Assembly: GCA_943704525.1 (NCBI GenBank)
Contig: CALSCQ010001992.1
Location: 1-27,713, forward strand
DNA length: 27,713 nucleotides
Direction: 5' to 3'
From: Pigoraptor vietnamica
Lineage: Eukaryota; Opisthokonta; Filasterea
Shown here: piece after piece, positions 27,711-27,713 of the stretch
How positions within the stretch are numbered: position 1 is the stretch's first letter
Layout of the letters: every line of letters begins with the position of its first letter
Notes under the pieces: generated by a model
Told to the model about the DNA's origin: nothing
Databases searched by the model: none
What the model saw: the letters and a program-made list of their open reading frames with translations, nothing else
Translations under genes and position numbers: made by a program

Positions 27711-27713
27711 CGC
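25274..27713 (+). CDS. ABCB10-like mitochondrial ABC half-transporter, 5' part
   Basis: Eight exons are in the window: 25274-25411, 25675-25843, 26063-26161, 26263-26466, 26711-26813, 26975-27157, 27244-27369, 27503-27578. They give 366 residues, and the gene continues past the right edge through intron 8. The first 90 or so residues are Arg-rich and acid-poor (MRLLAQLFARAQPLVSVGR), as in a mitochondrial presequence. Then follows an ABC transmembrane domain: VAVGLLLVSSGVTMAVPF (TM1), GKMIDVIF, a second helix ending GRIVLIQM, then VRRLRQTLYGNVLRQEMAFF, SGELINRLSSDT, SDGLRSIAHASVGIAMM, ERITNVRTVRAFGQEEPESK and ARKEAHARGAF. These match ABCB10/Mdl1 of the inner mitochondrial membrane (ABCB10 is linked to haem and iron metabolism; Mdl1 to peptide export). 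Walker A, signature and Walker B motifs would lie downstream. ABCB8 is the main alternative. Confidence 0.88.
25496..25590. repeat. TGTGTGCATGTTGTATA-type minisatellite in ABCB10-like intron 1
   Basis: About five imperfect units of roughly 18 bp built from TGTATGTGTGTGCATGTTG and its variants. It lies within intron 1 (25412-25674) and has no coding role. Confidence 0.7.
27616..27709. repeat. (CA)n microsatellite at the window end, ABCB10-like intron 8
   Basis: More than 40 CA units with one CATG interruption, ending 4 bp before the edge of the window. It starts 37 bp after the exon 8 donor. The total length may be underestimated if the sequence was broken here by the repeat. Confidence 0.9.

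Overview
This is nuclear DNA from a GC-rich, intron-dense eukaryote. Every host gene is split by short spliceosomal introns, mostly 70-300 bp. Five protein families can be read across exon joins: a Tuba-like Rho GEF, CYFIP/Sra-1, VPS33, an ABCB10-type ABC half-transporter, and a THAP-DDE transposase. The family set and the closeness of CYFIP, VPS33 and ABCB10 to human proteins recalled from memory suggest an opisthokont, perhaps a unicellular holozoan or an early-branching WAVE-complex-bearing fungus. One window cannot settle this, and no species is claimed.

Layout. (1) 121-4156: a 4.0-kb cut-and-paste DNA transposon with perfect 24-bp terminal inverted repeats. It carries two convergent intron-containing genes: a THAP-DDE transposase (+) and a SAP-like/SWIM zinc-finger accessory protein (-). 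It resembles the ISL2EU group. (2) 4165-4305: a cluster of AAATTGCAATTT palindromes. (3) 4359-11687 (-): a 13-exon, about 1805-aa Tuba/DNMBP-like protein with the order SH3 x5, proline-rich linker, DH (RhoGEF), BAR, HR1-like coiled coil, SH3. (4) 11688-12441: a divergent promoter with two palindromic pairs of CACGTG boxes. (5) 12442-20539 (+): a complete 27-exon CYFIP/Sra-1/PIR121 gene of 1247 aa. (6) 20885-24886 (-): a 12-exon VPS33 gene of 625 aa, convergent with CYFIP. (7) 24887-25273: a second divergent promoter, again with a CACGTG pair. (8) 25274 to the window end (+): the first eight exons of an ABCB10-like mitochondrial ABC half-transporter; its nucleotide-binding domain lies outside the window.

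How it fits together. Tuba-like GEFs activate Cdc42 and recruit actin regulators. CYFIP is the Rac-binding subunit of the WAVE complex, and mammalian Tuba has been reported to bind PIR121 through a C-terminal SH3. Here the two genes share one head-to-head promoter, which is the most striking feature of the window. The VPS33/ABCB10 pair (endolysosomal fusion and mitochondrial transport) shares a similar E-box-bearing promoter. Introns hold long (CA)n, (GA)n and poly-G tracts, and two introns show tandem duplications that copy their own 5' splice site. All gene models were spliced by eye; exon lengths and phases sum to open frames, but no transcript evidence was available.
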